Source of the DNA: Alphaproteobacteria bacterium
GTDB taxonomy: Bacteria; Pseudomonadota; Alphaproteobacteria; Micavibrionales; Micavibrionaceae
Direction: 5' to 3'
DNA: 64,000 bases
Assembly (NCBI GenBank): GCA_030424975.1
Contig: JAUHVY010000002.1
Span: 372,001-436,000, forward strand
A program made the position numbers and the translations under genes. The notes under the pieces are model-generated. The model was given only the letters and a program-made list of their open reading frames with translations. It was not told the origin of the DNA and did not search any database. This document shows, piece by piece, positions 46,490 through 55,668 of the stretch. Numbering within the stretch: the stretch's first letter is position 1; every line of letters starts with the position of its first letter.

Positions 46490-46647
46490 TTTTAAATCTC
46501 CATTTAATTTTAAATTAAGTAAGCTATACCCTAGATTATACCATAGATCAAAGCTTATACGCACATTCGCATAAAAACCTTTTCTCGTTACAATCAAGAT
46601 AAAAATAAAATAGTACGAAAACAGTTCCCTATCAAGAAAAACCGACC

Positions 46648-47742
46648 TTAAAATTTACGACGATTACGTATGAGCCACGGGTTTTCACGGGCACTATCCT
46701 GCGCTTTATCGCGTTGCGCACTAAAGCTTTTCTCTTTGTTAATCGGTGGTAAATCCGTCACCTCAGGAACCGGCGTATTCGTGACCTCCGATATGGCGCG
46801 GATCCGTTTTTCAATTGGCGGGTGCGTTGCAAACATGCCCAAAAACGGCACATGGTTTTCAATACACATCATCGCGATATCATCCGTTGTTTCAGGAATA
46901 CGATCACGCCCGGAAATACGCATCAATGCACGCATCATCGCCTCAGGGTTTTTTGTCATCTCAATCGCGCCTGCATCCGCCATATATTCGCGGCGGCGTG
47001 ACAAGGCAAAACGCATCACCAAACTGGCGAGATACCCAAGCCACAAAACAACGGCAATCACAATTATAGCGATAACAACACCACCGCCGTTACGATCGCG
47101 CCGACCACTTGAAAAAAATAAATTATACCGTAAGGAGCTCCAGACCATTTGTGCAAGAAAACCAAACAACCCCGTAAAAATAACGGTAACAATCAAAAGC
47201 CTTACATCACGGTTTTCAATATGGGTTAGCTCATGGGCGATCACGGCCTCAAGCTCATCCGTGGCAAGAGAGTTCATTAATCCGCGCGTCACCGTTACAC
47301 AAAAATTATCTTTTGCAATGCCACTTGCGAAAGCATTTCTGGCATGAGTTTCAATGATCTCAAGACGAGGTAAGGGCATACCGCGTGAAATGCATAAATT
47401 CTCAAGCAAATTATAAAGCTCCGGTTCCTCTTGGCGGGTTACCGGATGCGAATGCGATAATTTTCGGATCATCCGTGTGTGAGAAAACCATGCAATGATA
47501 AACCAAATGGCAACAGCAGCGATTAATAATGGGGCGAATTCGATTGTTAAATTATTCGCAGAATCCATCAAAATCATAGAGCCGTTCACACCCGGCGCAG
47601 GCTGATGCGCCATCGAAAGCCCTAGCGCGAAGACGCATAACCAAAAAATACCAAGCAGCAATACAGGATATAACGCCAAAAGCATGACGCATTTCGCGTT
47701 ATTATTCCATATATGCGTACTCAGGCCGACGGTCGTAGCCAT
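46648..47742 (-). CDS. htpX: M48 family zinc metalloprotease, HtpX-like
   Basis: 364 residues, longer than E. coli HtpX. Two N-terminal membrane helices (about 18-42 and 72-90), catalytic HExxH as VIAHELTHIENRD near residue 168, further membrane segments about 180-250, and the third zinc ligand Glu in the RREYMADAGAIEM segment. Degrades damaged membrane proteins, acting on the cytosolic side. 21 bases after lemA on the same strand, the common lemA-htpX arrangement. Confidence 0.93.
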   Translation of the reverse strand: MATTVGLSTHIWNNNAKCVMLLALYPVLLLGIFWLCVFALGLSMAHQPAPGVNGSMILMDSANNLTIEFAPLLIAAVAIWFIIAWFSHTRMIRKLSHSHPVTRQEEPELYNLLENLCISRGMPLPRLEIIETHARNAFASGIAKDNFCVTVTRGLMNSLATDELEAVIAHELTHIENRDVRLLIVTVIFTGLFGFLAQMVWSSLRYNLFFSSGRRDRNGGGVVIAIIVIAVVLWLGYLASLVMRFALSRRREYMADAGAIEMTKNPEAMMRALMRISGRDRIPETTDDIAMMCIENHVPFLGMFATHPPIEKRIRAISEVTNTPVPEVTDLPPINKEKSFSAQRDKAQDSARENPWLIRNRRKF

Positions 47743-47763
47743 GATCTACCTGTTTCAGAAAAA

Positions 47764-48327
47764 TTAAAACTTAACTTCCGGAGCTTTTTGTACAAGTGCC
47801 GCCTCTGCTTCATCCAATTCGAAAAATTCTTTTTTCTGGAAACCAAAGCTGTTTGCAATAAGAACTGCAGGGAACTGCTCTGTCGCGGTGTTGTATTCTG
47901 CCGTTGCATTGTTGAAGAAACGACGCGCGGCTGCGATTTTGTTTTCAAGGTCAGAAAGCTCATCCATTAGACGGCGAAAGTTTTGATCCGCCTTCAGGTC
48001 AGGATAGTTTTCCGCCACAGCCAAAAGCCCCATCAATGCCCCGCCCAGCGCATTTTCTGCCTGAACACGTTCACCTGTCGCGCCTTTAGCCGCACCGACT
48101 TGCGCGCGCGCATTCGTCACATTTTGAAAAACTTCTTGTTCGTGATTAGCATAACCTTTCACTGTCTCTACAAGTTGCGGAACAAGATTATAACGCTGTT
48201 TAAGCTGTACATCGATATCAGAAAAGGCGTTTTCGCGGGTCTGCCTTAAGGCGACCAACCTGTTGTACAAAACAATGAACAATAAAACGATTGCAGCAAG
48301 TATGCCTAATACAACCCATCCAAACAT
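47764..48327 (-). CDS. lemA: LemA family protein
   Basis: 187 residues. N-terminal membrane helix (WVVLGILAAIVLLFIVLY) and then the helical LemA body with FSDIDVQLKQRYNLVPQLVETVKGYANHE, AENYPDLKADQNFRRLMDELSDLENKIAAARRFFN, the family's strongest signatures. Function in the family is unclear; often paired with HtpX-type proteases, as here, where htpX follows directly. Confidence 0.95.
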   Translation of the reverse strand: MFGWVVLGILAAIVLLFIVLYNRLVALRQTRENAFSDIDVQLKQRYNLVPQLVETVKGYANHEQEVFQNVTNARAQVGAAKGATGERVQAENALGGALMGLLAVAENYPDLKADQNFRRLMDELSDLENKIAAARRFFNNATAEYNTATEQFPAVLIANSFGFQKKEFFELDEAEAALVQKAPEVKF

Positions 48328-48424
48328 AAATTAAATCCTTTCCCTATATGAAATGCTGCGTTATTTTAGGCATAAGAATCAGATTTGTCTTTATTTTTTT
48401 AACCTTTAGGCTTTCAAATTAACT

Positions 48425-49741
48425 ATGTCCGTTTATACATCCACACAATTTGCAAGCGCATGCGCCTCCGGCACGGATTGGCGCGATACATCTAAAAAGG
48501 TGCTGGAGAAGTTAGACGGGATCCGCACAGAGGATGACGGATTTAACTTCGGCTTTCTTTATATCTCAGATCATTTAGCTGATGACGCGAGCAGCATATT
48601 CAATCTGTTTCGCTCTGTAACTAAAATTGATAACTGGATCGGCTCAGTGGGGATGGGCGTTATCGGATGCAGCGAGAGCTTGGTTGATCAACCCGCCATA
48701 TCCGCGATGATCGGAAATTTTGAAAACGACAGCTTTTTTATGTTCGCGGACGGCGCAGATATTGATGATACACCCAATCTGGCGAGCAACTCTGATGATG
48801 CCGATGAAAATAATGAAGACGGCGAGCGTGAAAACGTACAGAGCCATAAACCCGATAAACAAAGCCTGAGCCAATGGCTAAAAAATATTACCCCCCTCCT
48901 TGGCATTGTACATGGCAACCCCATAGGGGATGAAAGCCCGCAAGAAGTATTGAATGTGGTTGAAGAGCGCACAAACAGCTTTTTAATCGGCGGCCTAAGC
49001 TCATCACGCTCCCAACACTTACATATTGCAGATGATATTCTTGATAACGCCCTGAGCGGTGCATTATTCGCCGACACAACACCCGTTTCAACAGTCTTAT
49101 CACAGGGGTGCGAGCAAATCGGCGAACTCTATACAATCACCAAGGCTGATGATAACGAGATATTAGAGCTTGATGATCAAAAGGCATTAGACGTTCTGCA
49201 AAATGAACTGAAAGAAATGGCCGCAGAGAAAATGGGCGTCGATGCCGACAGCTTCTTTGGTGAAATGGACACGATGCAAACCAGTGACCAAATTCCGCAG
49301 GAATTCCGAAGCTTGTTCCAAGGCGAAATTCATATCGGCCTACCTTTGGCATTGTCCGACCAAAACGACTTCTTTGTTCGCAACATCTCCGGCATTGATG
49401 TTGATGAGCGCTCTTTTTCTATTGCGGATCCCGTCAGCGTCGGTGACCACATATTCTTTGTCAAACGCGATGACGAAACAGTCGTTAGCGATCTGTCACG
49501 TTCATTAGTTAATTTCCGAAGACGTATCCAACAAGAGCGCGGATGCTTCGAACCAAAGGGCGCATTATATATTTCATGCATAGCCCGCGGGTTTTCACAC
49601 ATTAAAGAAAACCAAAAAAAGGAAATTGAACTCATCCGTGATGTCGTAGGCCAAATACCGCTGACAGGTTTTTATGCAGGCGGTGAAATCAATAATTCCC
49701 GCCTTTACGGCTATACGGGAATTTTAACCGTTTTCTTCTAA
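48425..49741 (+). CDS. FIST-domain sensor protein
   Basis: 438 residues. N-terminal FIST domain (about 30-240; IGSVGMGVIGCSES, FLIGGLSSSRSQHLHIADDI) and FIST C domain (about 250-435; ending in IPLTGFYAGGEINNSRLYGYTGILTVF). FIST domains bind small ligands such as amino acids and act in signal transduction. A polar acidic insert at about 115-145 (SNSDDADENNEDGERE) splits the first half. No membrane helix; alone between lemA (divergent) and the Dot/Icm region. Confidence 0.9.
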   Translation: MSVYTSTQFASACASGTDWRDTSKKVLEKLDGIRTEDDGFNFGFLYISDHLADDASSIFNLFRSVTKIDNWIGSVGMGVIGCSESLVDQPAISAMIGNFENDSFFMFADGADIDDTPNLASNSDDADENNEDGERENVQSHKPDKQSLSQWLKNITPLLGIVHGNPIGDESPQEVLNVVEERTNSFLIGGLSSSRSQHLHIADDILDNALSGALFADTTPVSTVLSQGCEQIGELYTITKADDNEILELDDQKALDVLQNELKEMAAEKMGVDADSFFGEMDTMQTSDQIPQEFRSLFQGEIHIGLPLALSDQNDFFVRNISGIDVDERSFSIADPVSVGDHIFFVKRDDETVVSDLSRSLVNFRRRIQQERGCFEPKGALYISCIARGFSHIKENQKKEIELIRDVVGQIPLTGFYAGGEINNSRLYGYTGILTVFF

Positions 49742-49868
49742 ACATGGCTACAAACAAGGCCGAGAGACTATATGCAATATAAAAATATTGCCCTTACCCT
49801 CCAATATCGCTATGTTTTACCCGTAATTTAGAAAACACAACATCGCGCAAGCAAACGAAGGAACATTT

Positions 49869-50738
49869 ATGACCTATTCTAAAAAACTTCGCATTACAGC
49901 ACTCACACTCGGCATGCTATCAGCGACAGCCTTTACGACTTCCTCCCATGCACAAGATGATACATTGCTGCCGAAATTACCCGACCCGATTCAAAATCTT
50001 GCCAGTGAAGGCGCACAAGTTCGCTTCCTTGGTAAGGATAACGGCGTAGACGGCTGGATCGCGATTAAAAACGGTCAGGAACAATATTTTTATGTTCTTC
50101 CTAATGGTGCTTTTATTTCCGGCCTTTTATTTGACGGACAAGGTAACGCCATTACACTCGAACAGGTCCAAAGACTAAGAGAGCAAAACGGTAGTGAATT
50201 ACTTGATACACTTGCGGCTGATGACCCTGTAACCGCGGTAAAAGACGCGCAAAAGGCCGAAAAATACGAATTTAAAACACCATCAGAACAGCTTTTCTGG
50301 GATGTTGAAAACAGCAATTGGTTCCCTGTCGGACAAGCAGGAACACCATTATTTTATGCCTTTGTTGACCCGCAATGCCCACATTGTCATAAATTACTGA
50401 GTGACATGCGTCCGCTTATAGATTCAGGTAAAGTGCAAGTTCGCCTCATCCCTGTCGGCTTCAAAGAAGAAACACGCGCGCAGGCGGCTTATCTTCTTGC
50501 AACACCCGGACCTGAAAAAGTTTGGTGGAGCCATCTTGAGGGCAACGTAAATGCTCTGCCGGCAAAACAAGAGATCAACCAACAGGGTGTACAGCGTAAT
50601 TTATCAATTATGCAATCATGGAAATTGGATGCGACACCAATGATTATTTACCGTGGTAAAGATCAAAAAGTGAAAATCATTCGCGGTAATCCAAAAGACC
50701 TTGATGCCTTGATTAGTGATTTGGGCGCACGTACATAA
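49869..50738 (+). CDS. DsbC/TrbB-like periplasmic thiol-disulfide oxidoreductase
   Basis: 289 residues, signal peptide ending in SSHA. N-terminal dimerisation-type region about 45-115 (VRFLGKDNGVDGWIAIKNGQEQYFYVLP), thioredoxin-fold domain about 150-285 with active site DPQCPHCHKLL near residue 173 and cis-Pro in DATPMIIY. Same architecture as DsbC/DsbG. First gene of a same-strand block that leads into dotDCB-icmT, so it probably folds disulfide-containing secretion components, like TrbB of I-type plasmids or DsbA2 for Legionella Dot/Icm; this role is inferred from position. Confidence 0.88.
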   Translation: MTYSKKLRITALTLGMLSATAFTTSSHAQDDTLLPKLPDPIQNLASEGAQVRFLGKDNGVDGWIAIKNGQEQYFYVLPNGAFISGLLFDGQGNAITLEQVQRLREQNGSELLDTLAADDPVTAVKDAQKAEKYEFKTPSEQLFWDVENSNWFPVGQAGTPLFYAFVDPQCPHCHKLLSDMRPLIDSGKVQVRLIPVGFKEETRAQAAYLLATPGPEKVWWSHLEGNVNALPAKQEINQQGVQRNLSIMQSWKLDATPMIIYRGKDQKVKIIRGNPKDLDALISDLGART

Positions 50739-50780
50739 ATACGGAACAATAATACTTTTGAGTAGGGACATAATAAAAAG

Positions 50781-51926
50781 ATGAAACGCACAGAACTTCT
50801 TGCAGGAGTGATGCAAAAAATCGGGATGCCCCTACTTCTCTCTATGATCGAAGTTAATCCCGATAAATCACTCGATGAAAATGTCAGTGATATTTCCAAC
50901 CTTCTGGGCTCAACATTGATCACCAGTGAAACAATCACGCGCTCTTTACAAGTGACAGAGGAAGAAGAGGATTTGGATTACCTTTTCCGCTCTACCGGTT
51001 ACGCGTCACAAATCATGGCAACATGGTATAGAAAGACAGGGAAGCTCCCGAGCGAAAAAGATATAAAACGCACCGTATCTTCCACAACAGCACTGCTCGC
51101 CTTCTCCGAACACTACAAACCGGGCGAGACTCCTGAAATTGAAGGTTCAGAACTTTCCGATCTTTTGAAGAAAAAATTGGAAACGAATGTCGATATTCGC
51201 TTTCTGACAATTTTCATGCCGCTCGCAGATGCCATCGGATCCTTTTCCTTCGGCCAGCCGCAAAATAAATTGATACAGGACGTTTCCGAAAAATTATACG
51301 ACTATGCCTTTGATTGTCGTAAGCGAATCATGGGCGACCTACTTTCTGAAAAAAGCAAAAAAGACGCCGAAATCATTATCCTGGAAAGTTTGTCCAGTAT
51401 TTTCTTAAGTTGCTACAACTCTGAGCTTAAACGTGTAGAGGGACTATCGGAAAAGCAAAAAGCAGAAGAAAAGAACGAAACACAAATTGAAAATATTTGG
51501 AATGCGTTTCGAGAGCGCATGCTTATCCTGACCAACTTTACCGGATACGTGCTAGAGGAAAGCGAAGGCAGCTTTGTTCCGGACAATATCGTCATTGATA
51601 AAAACCAAAAAGACGAAGACGATATTTTTGAAATTTTGGCAAATGCAGAAAACTATGAAAGCGATGTAGATTTCGACACATTGCTCGAAGAAATTACGGG
51701 GACAAAAGAAATCCTCAGTGAAAACAAAACAACTGATAATGGCGATGAAACGACTGATGACGGCGGTTCCCAAAAAGGTAATTCTTCCGGTTCAAAATCC
51801 ACGACGCCAATGTCTTTTTATTCGGCAGATAAAGGGCAAGCGGATGCTGCAAAGACGAACATCCCGAAGAAAAAAGAAAATACAGGTCCAATGGCATTTT
51901 ACAAAAAAAGTGATGAAAAAGCCTGA
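50781..51926 (+). CDS. Protein of unknown function in the Dot/Icm neighbourhood
   Basis: 381 residues, no signal peptide. Residues 1-270 are helical (LLAGVMQKIGMPLLLSMIEV; SIFLSCYNSELKRVEGLSEKQ), followed by an acidic, Ser/Thr-rich disordered tail. The tail holds two related motifs, TPMSFYSADKG near 349 and GPMAFYKKSDE at the very end. Cytosolic. 42 bases after the DsbC-like gene and 56 bases before the lysozyme-like gene. Unrecognised; the repeated Pro-Met-x-Phe-Tyr motif could dock a partner such as the secretion ATPase, which is speculation. Confidence 0.8.
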   Translation: MKRTELLAGVMQKIGMPLLLSMIEVNPDKSLDENVSDISNLLGSTLITSETITRSLQVTEEEEDLDYLFRSTGYASQIMATWYRKTGKLPSEKDIKRTVSSTTALLAFSEHYKPGETPEIEGSELSDLLKKKLETNVDIRFLTIFMPLADAIGSFSFGQPQNKLIQDVSEKLYDYAFDCRKRIMGDLLSEKSKKDAEIIILESLSSIFLSCYNSELKRVEGLSEKQKAEEKNETQIENIWNAFRERMLILTNFTGYVLEESEGSFVPDNIVIDKNQKDEDDIFEILANAENYESDVDFDTLLEEITGTKEILSENKTTDNGDETTDDGGSQKGNSSGSKSTTPMSFYSADKGQADAAKTNIPKKKENTGPMAFYKKSDEKA

Positions 51927-51982
51927 TTTATATACATACACAAAAGGTCTTCTAAGCATAGGAACAGCATCAGGAGGGTAAG

Positions 51983-52399
51983 TTGGCTGCTACAAAAATA
52001 CTTGCCGCATGTCTTATGCTCGCTGCACAGACGCATAATGTGCCTCCTGCCGTTCTCATCGGCATCTACAAGGCAGAGGGCGGTAAAGTCGGCCAAGAAG
52101 TGCGTAACGAAAACGGGTCTTATGATCTCGGCCCTATGCAAATCAATACAATATGGCTCCCGACACTCGCCGATGCATGGAATGTCGATAAAGCCACCGC
52201 GCGCAAGTGGGTTCGTGATGATCCGTGTACGAATGCAAAAGTTGCTGCATGGATATTACGAAACCACCTGAATGAAACCCAAAATTTGTCACTTGCACTA
52301 GAATATTATCATTCAAGAACACCAAAATACGGAAAAAAATATAAAAAACGCGTCCTTGAATTGATGGATAAAAATGGCCTGCTTAAAAAAGACAGATGA
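51983..52399 (+). CDS. Lytic transglycosylase-like (SLT, VirB1-type) protein
   Basis: 138 residues. Goose-lysozyme/SLT fold segment VPPAVLIGIYKAEGG (catalytic Glu near residue 31), NGSYDLGPMQINTIWLPTLA, then CTNAKVAAWILRNHL and ALEYYHSRTP. Start is a TTG, but AGGAGG six to seven bases upstream makes it convincing. N-terminal hydrophobic stretch is short. Typical small peptidoglycan hydrolase that opens the wall for a type IV secretion channel or pilus, which fits its place just before dotD. Confidence 0.88.
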   Translation: MAATKILAACLMLAAQTHNVPPAVLIGIYKAEGGKVGQEVRNENGSYDLGPMQINTIWLPTLADAWNVDKATARKWVRDDPCTNAKVAAWILRNHLNETQNLSLALEYYHSRTPKYGKKYKKRVLELMDKNGLLKKDR

Positions 52400-52590
52400 C
52401 ACTAAAACCATTACTCAGCAAGCGCTAGAAACAACAAAATATTTTCAAAACAAACCGTTTACTAATCTATAATTAAAAAAAACACGCGATGTTTTATAAT
52501 ATTGTGTATAGTAGTTCTTGATTTGAGTTGTAATTTTGTCTAGTATTTCCAATAGACTAAGTTGTCTTTGTATTAGGGTTTTATAAAAAT

Positions 52591-53100
52591 ATGTATCGTA
52601 ACTTACTTATCCTTCCGCTTTTGTGTGGCCTGGCACTTACTACTGGCTGCTCGACTTCATCACAATCCTTCAGCGTAGGCAGTCCGCAAATTGTGGCTTC
52701 TCCTGACACCGTATCCGCGATGTTAGCAGAATCAGCAGAACGGTCTTCTAACGCTTTAGAAGCACTAGCAGCAGTTGAGCGCGCACGAACACCGGCGGTC
52801 AATATGTCGCCGATTGCCGATGTGCCGCAAGAACTACGCCGTACAATCACTGTAAATTGGGTTGGCCCTATTGAGCCGATCGCAAAAACATTGGCGGATC
52901 GTGCAGGTTACGGATTCCTTGTACTGGGTAGCGAACCGGCCATACCGGTTGTGGTTTCACTTGATGTAGAAAACACGCGTGTTGTTGATGCCCTTCGTGA
53001 TCTTGGTTTGCAACTTGGCCAACGTGGCGACGTGAAAGTCGATGCAAAAGCACGTATGGTTGAGATCTACTACGCTCCTAATGCAGGTCTTGGCGGTTAA
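52591..53100 (+). CDS. dotD: Type IVB secretion outer-membrane lipoprotein DotD
   Basis: 169 residues (Legionella DotD is about 163). Lipoprotein signal peptide with lipobox LTTGC, Cys near residue 20. The C-terminal half (TITVNWVGPIEPIAKTLADRAGYGFLVLG, later ALRDLGLQLGQRGDVKV) has the secretin N-domain-like fold known for DotD. With DotC and DotH it forms the outer-membrane ring. Preceded by about 190 gene-free bases, which probably hold the promoter; 12 bases before dotC. Confidence 0.88.
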   Translation: MYRNLLILPLLCGLALTTGCSTSSQSFSVGSPQIVASPDTVSAMLAESAERSSNALEALAAVERARTPAVNMSPIADVPQELRRTITVNWVGPIEPIAKTLADRAGYGFLVLGSEPAIPVVVSLDVENTRVVDALRDLGLQLGQRGDVKVDAKARMVEIYYAPNAGLGG

Positions 53101-53112
53101 TAAAGGATAGTA

Positions 53113-53982
53113 ATGAGTATGCGTTTTCTTCTAACAACAAGCCTTTGCGCATTAATCGGTTCAGGTGTTTTGGGTCTGAATGCGACGCAAGCAAATGCTA
53201 AACTCCCTACAGATAAAGAGGTTCCCTTAACCACCGCAGATCAAGAGCCGGTTGTTATTGATGACCTGCTATTATATGAAGCCCCTTCAGAGGCAGAATA
53301 TAACGAAGAGCTTCCTCTTGATATCCGTATGGAGGCGTTAAGAGAAGCAGCCATTTCGTTCGGCGCGCGCGGTGGCCTTGCAAAGCGTACATTCGAGATT
53401 CGCGAAGAATTGGATATTCGCGCACGTTATTTAGATAAAGTTTATGATTTCCGCCAACTTTTGATTTCCGCCCCATCAGGTTTGCTTATCGAGCCTCCTG
53501 TGGTTAGCGAATCAATGAATGCCATGCTGATTGATCTTGACGGTCAGACAGCTGCGGTTTCAGATAAAATTTATAACATCATCAAAAATGCCCGCATCGT
53601 ATCGACCGCCAAAACATGGCGCGTATATCTGGAGCGTGAATGGGGTGAGGTTATGCCTCCGCCAGACATTCTTACACCGCAAAACCAGAAAGAGCGTAAC
53701 GAATGGGTAAAACATGTTTCCATGGGCTGGGAATATGGCTATCAACAGGCTGATGAAATTTTCAGAGATGACCTTGCTCGTCTCGAATCAGATTTCCAAG
53801 GAATGATCCGTTACAGAATGCTTCTGGCACAGGGCATGATTTCTCCACCATACGCACTGCAGGTTGACCGCGGCATCACAGGTGGTGGCGATGAAATGAT
53901 CGTCGGTGATCGCGCCGTGCAAATCACTGGCGTACCTGAGCTAATGACTGGAGCAGAAACATGGAAGCCCGCAAGCCGGTAA
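53113..53982 (+). CDS. dotC: Type IVB secretion protein DotC
   Basis: 289 residues (Legionella about 300). Signals of the family: DIRMEALREAAISFGARGGLAKRTFEIREEL, LDKVYDFRQLLISAPSGLLIEPPVV, and GWEYGYQQADEIFRDDLARLESDFQGMIRYRMLLAQGMISPP near the end. Signal peptide MSMRFLLTTSLCALIGSGVL ends in ANA without a lipobox Cys, whereas DotC is a lipoprotein in Legionella, so here it may be soluble or be held by DotD/DotH. Overlaps dotB by 22 bases. Confidence 0.9.
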   Translation: MSMRFLLTTSLCALIGSGVLGLNATQANAKLPTDKEVPLTTADQEPVVIDDLLLYEAPSEAEYNEELPLDIRMEALREAAISFGARGGLAKRTFEIREELDIRARYLDKVYDFRQLLISAPSGLLIEPPVVSESMNAMLIDLDGQTAAVSDKIYNIIKNARIVSTAKTWRVYLEREWGEVMPPPDILTPQNQKERNEWVKHVSMGWEYGYQQADEIFRDDLARLESDFQGMIRYRMLLAQGMISPPYALQVDRGITGGGDEMIVGDRAVQITGVPELMTGAETWKPASR

Positions 53983-55112
53983 GCCTTGTCAAGGCGGAAG
54001 ACAATCATGCAGCAACGTGGCCTGATGAGCCTCATCGATTCACAGTAGATGATATCGACGAATTTTTGTTGTGGTGTGTTAAACAAAACTCTTCAGATAT
54101 TACAATCCAAAGTGAACGCCCCGTTTATAACGAAATCGGCGGCGAGCTTTACCCAGGCACCTATCGTAAATTAGACGCCGCAGACATGGCCGTCTTTCTT
54201 GAACGATTATATGGGCCGGAAGCCCAGGCCCGTTTGGCATCAGGTCGTGACCTCGACGTTTCATACGAAATTCGTCCGGACCGTTACACGCGTATTCGTT
54301 TTCGTGTCAACATCACCGCTATTTTGGTTAAGGGTCGCGACGGCGCTCAGATTACCATGCGTAGCCTTCCCAGCGAACCGCCAACGATGAAAGACCTGAA
54401 TATTGAGCAGGAAATTCAAGATGCATGGGCACCGCGACAAGGCTTGGTTATTATCACCGGCCCTACAGGATCGGGTAAAAGTACATTGCTCGCGGCAGGA
54501 AATCGCATGCTGTTGGAGCGTCCGCGCGGTTGCGGCAAAATGCTGACATATGAGGCACCGATCGAATATGTATACGACAGCATCCAAAGCCCCCGTTCTT
54601 TGGTTTCACAAACAGAAATCCCCCGTCACCTTCCCGATTTTGCGCATGGCGTTCGTAATGCTCTGCGTCGTAAACCTGAAATTATCTTGGTTGGTGAATC
54701 ACGTGACCGCGAAACAATTAACGCCTCCATTGAGGCCGCACAAACCGGTCACGCCGTGTATACAACAACACACACATTGGGCGTTGCAAATACTGTACAA
54801 CGTATGCTTTCAACATATGAAATGGAAGAACGTGAAGAGCGCGCAGTCGCTCTCATGGAAACATTACGCCTCGTGGTAACACAGGCACTGGTTGCGCGTG
54901 TGGGCGGCGGACGTTGCGGTGTCCGCGAATGGATGAAATTCCCTGATGAGGTGCGTGAAAAATTAATGGATATGCACTTCACGAAGTGGTCAAACGAAAT
55001 TCAACGTATGGTCAACCAGTACGGCCAATCCATGGAAAAATCTGCTACAATTGCCTTTGAAAAGGGGCATATTGACAGACGCGCTTACCTGTTGCTTTCC
55101 AACAGTACTTAA
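53961..55112 (+). CDS. dotB: Type IVB secretion ATPase DotB
   Basis: 383 residues (Legionella 377). PilT/VirB11-type hexameric ATPase: Walker A GPTGSGKST near residue 167, Asp box (YEAPIEYVYD), Walker B region RKPEIILVGESRDRETI near 238, His box TGHAVYTTTHTLG near 268. Powers substrate export at the base of the machine; cytosolic. Starts within the dotC coding end, so translation is coupled. Order dotD-dotC-dotB is the same as in Legionella. Confidence 0.95.
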   Translation: MEARKPVSLVKAEDNHAATWPDEPHRFTVDDIDEFLLWCVKQNSSDITIQSERPVYNEIGGELYPGTYRKLDAADMAVFLERLYGPEAQARLASGRDLDVSYEIRPDRYTRIRFRVNITAILVKGRDGAQITMRSLPSEPPTMKDLNIEQEIQDAWAPRQGLVIITGPTGSGKSTLLAAGNRMLLERPRGCGKMLTYEAPIEYVYDSIQSPRSLVSQTEIPRHLPDFAHGVRNALRRKPEIILVGESRDRETINASIEAAQTGHAVYTTTHTLGVANTVQRMLSTYEMEEREERAVALMETLRLVVTQALVARVGGGRCGVREWMKFPDEVREKLMDMHFTKWSNEIQRMVNQYGQSMEKSATIAFEKGHIDRRAYLLLSNST

Positions 55113-55211
55113 CGCTATAATCGATATCTAATCTTATTAAGATTCATTTAGAGTTTGCCGTGTAAACTCTAATGGCTTAACACATTATTTCTTTCGCAAG
55201 GGGAAGACAGA

Positions 55212-55508
55212 ATGAAGGATCTCGACAATCTCGAAGCCAAGATGAACTGGCACTGGCGCGATACGATGCGCACTATTCGTTTTTTGGGTTTTGATGCCCG
55301 CGTGGCCTTCCTAATTCCTATCTGGCTTGTATATTTGCGTTGGTCTACAATTATTTTGTCTTTTATTGTTTTCTATATTTTCAAATTTCTGGAAAATAAA
55401 GGCCTGACATTTCCTGCGGCTCTTCGTGCATTTAGAGGATGGCTCACGGGTACATATCGCCCCAGCACTCCCGGTCTGAGGACCCATCAATTTGCTGATT
55501 ACGGCTAA
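55212..55508 (+). CDS. icmT: Type IVB secretion membrane protein IcmT
   Basis: 98 residues (Legionella 86). The family core WRDTMRTIRFLGFDARVAFLIPIWLVYLRWSTII is followed by a second hydrophobic stretch and LTFPAALRAFRGWLTGTYRP. Two membrane segments, inner membrane. GGGGAAGA precedes the ATG. 100 bases after dotB; the remaining dot/icm genes (icmS, dotA, dotL, dotG, dotH and so on) are not in this window. Confidence 0.9.
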   Translation: MKDLDNLEAKMNWHWRDTMRTIRFLGFDARVAFLIPIWLVYLRWSTIILSFIVFYIFKFLENKGLTFPAALRAFRGWLTGTYRPSTPGLRTHQFADYG

Positions 55509-55668
55509 AAATTACAAGAAACAAGTATAAACCACTGTTTTTTTTCTGTTTATTCTTCTTAATAACTTGAATTGTACTGATGTGACAGATATTCTACACA
55601 CATTGGTTTCAATGGGGTATTACGCCAATGCGTTGCCCCCTGCTTAGATACTTATTGGGAAGAAAAAA

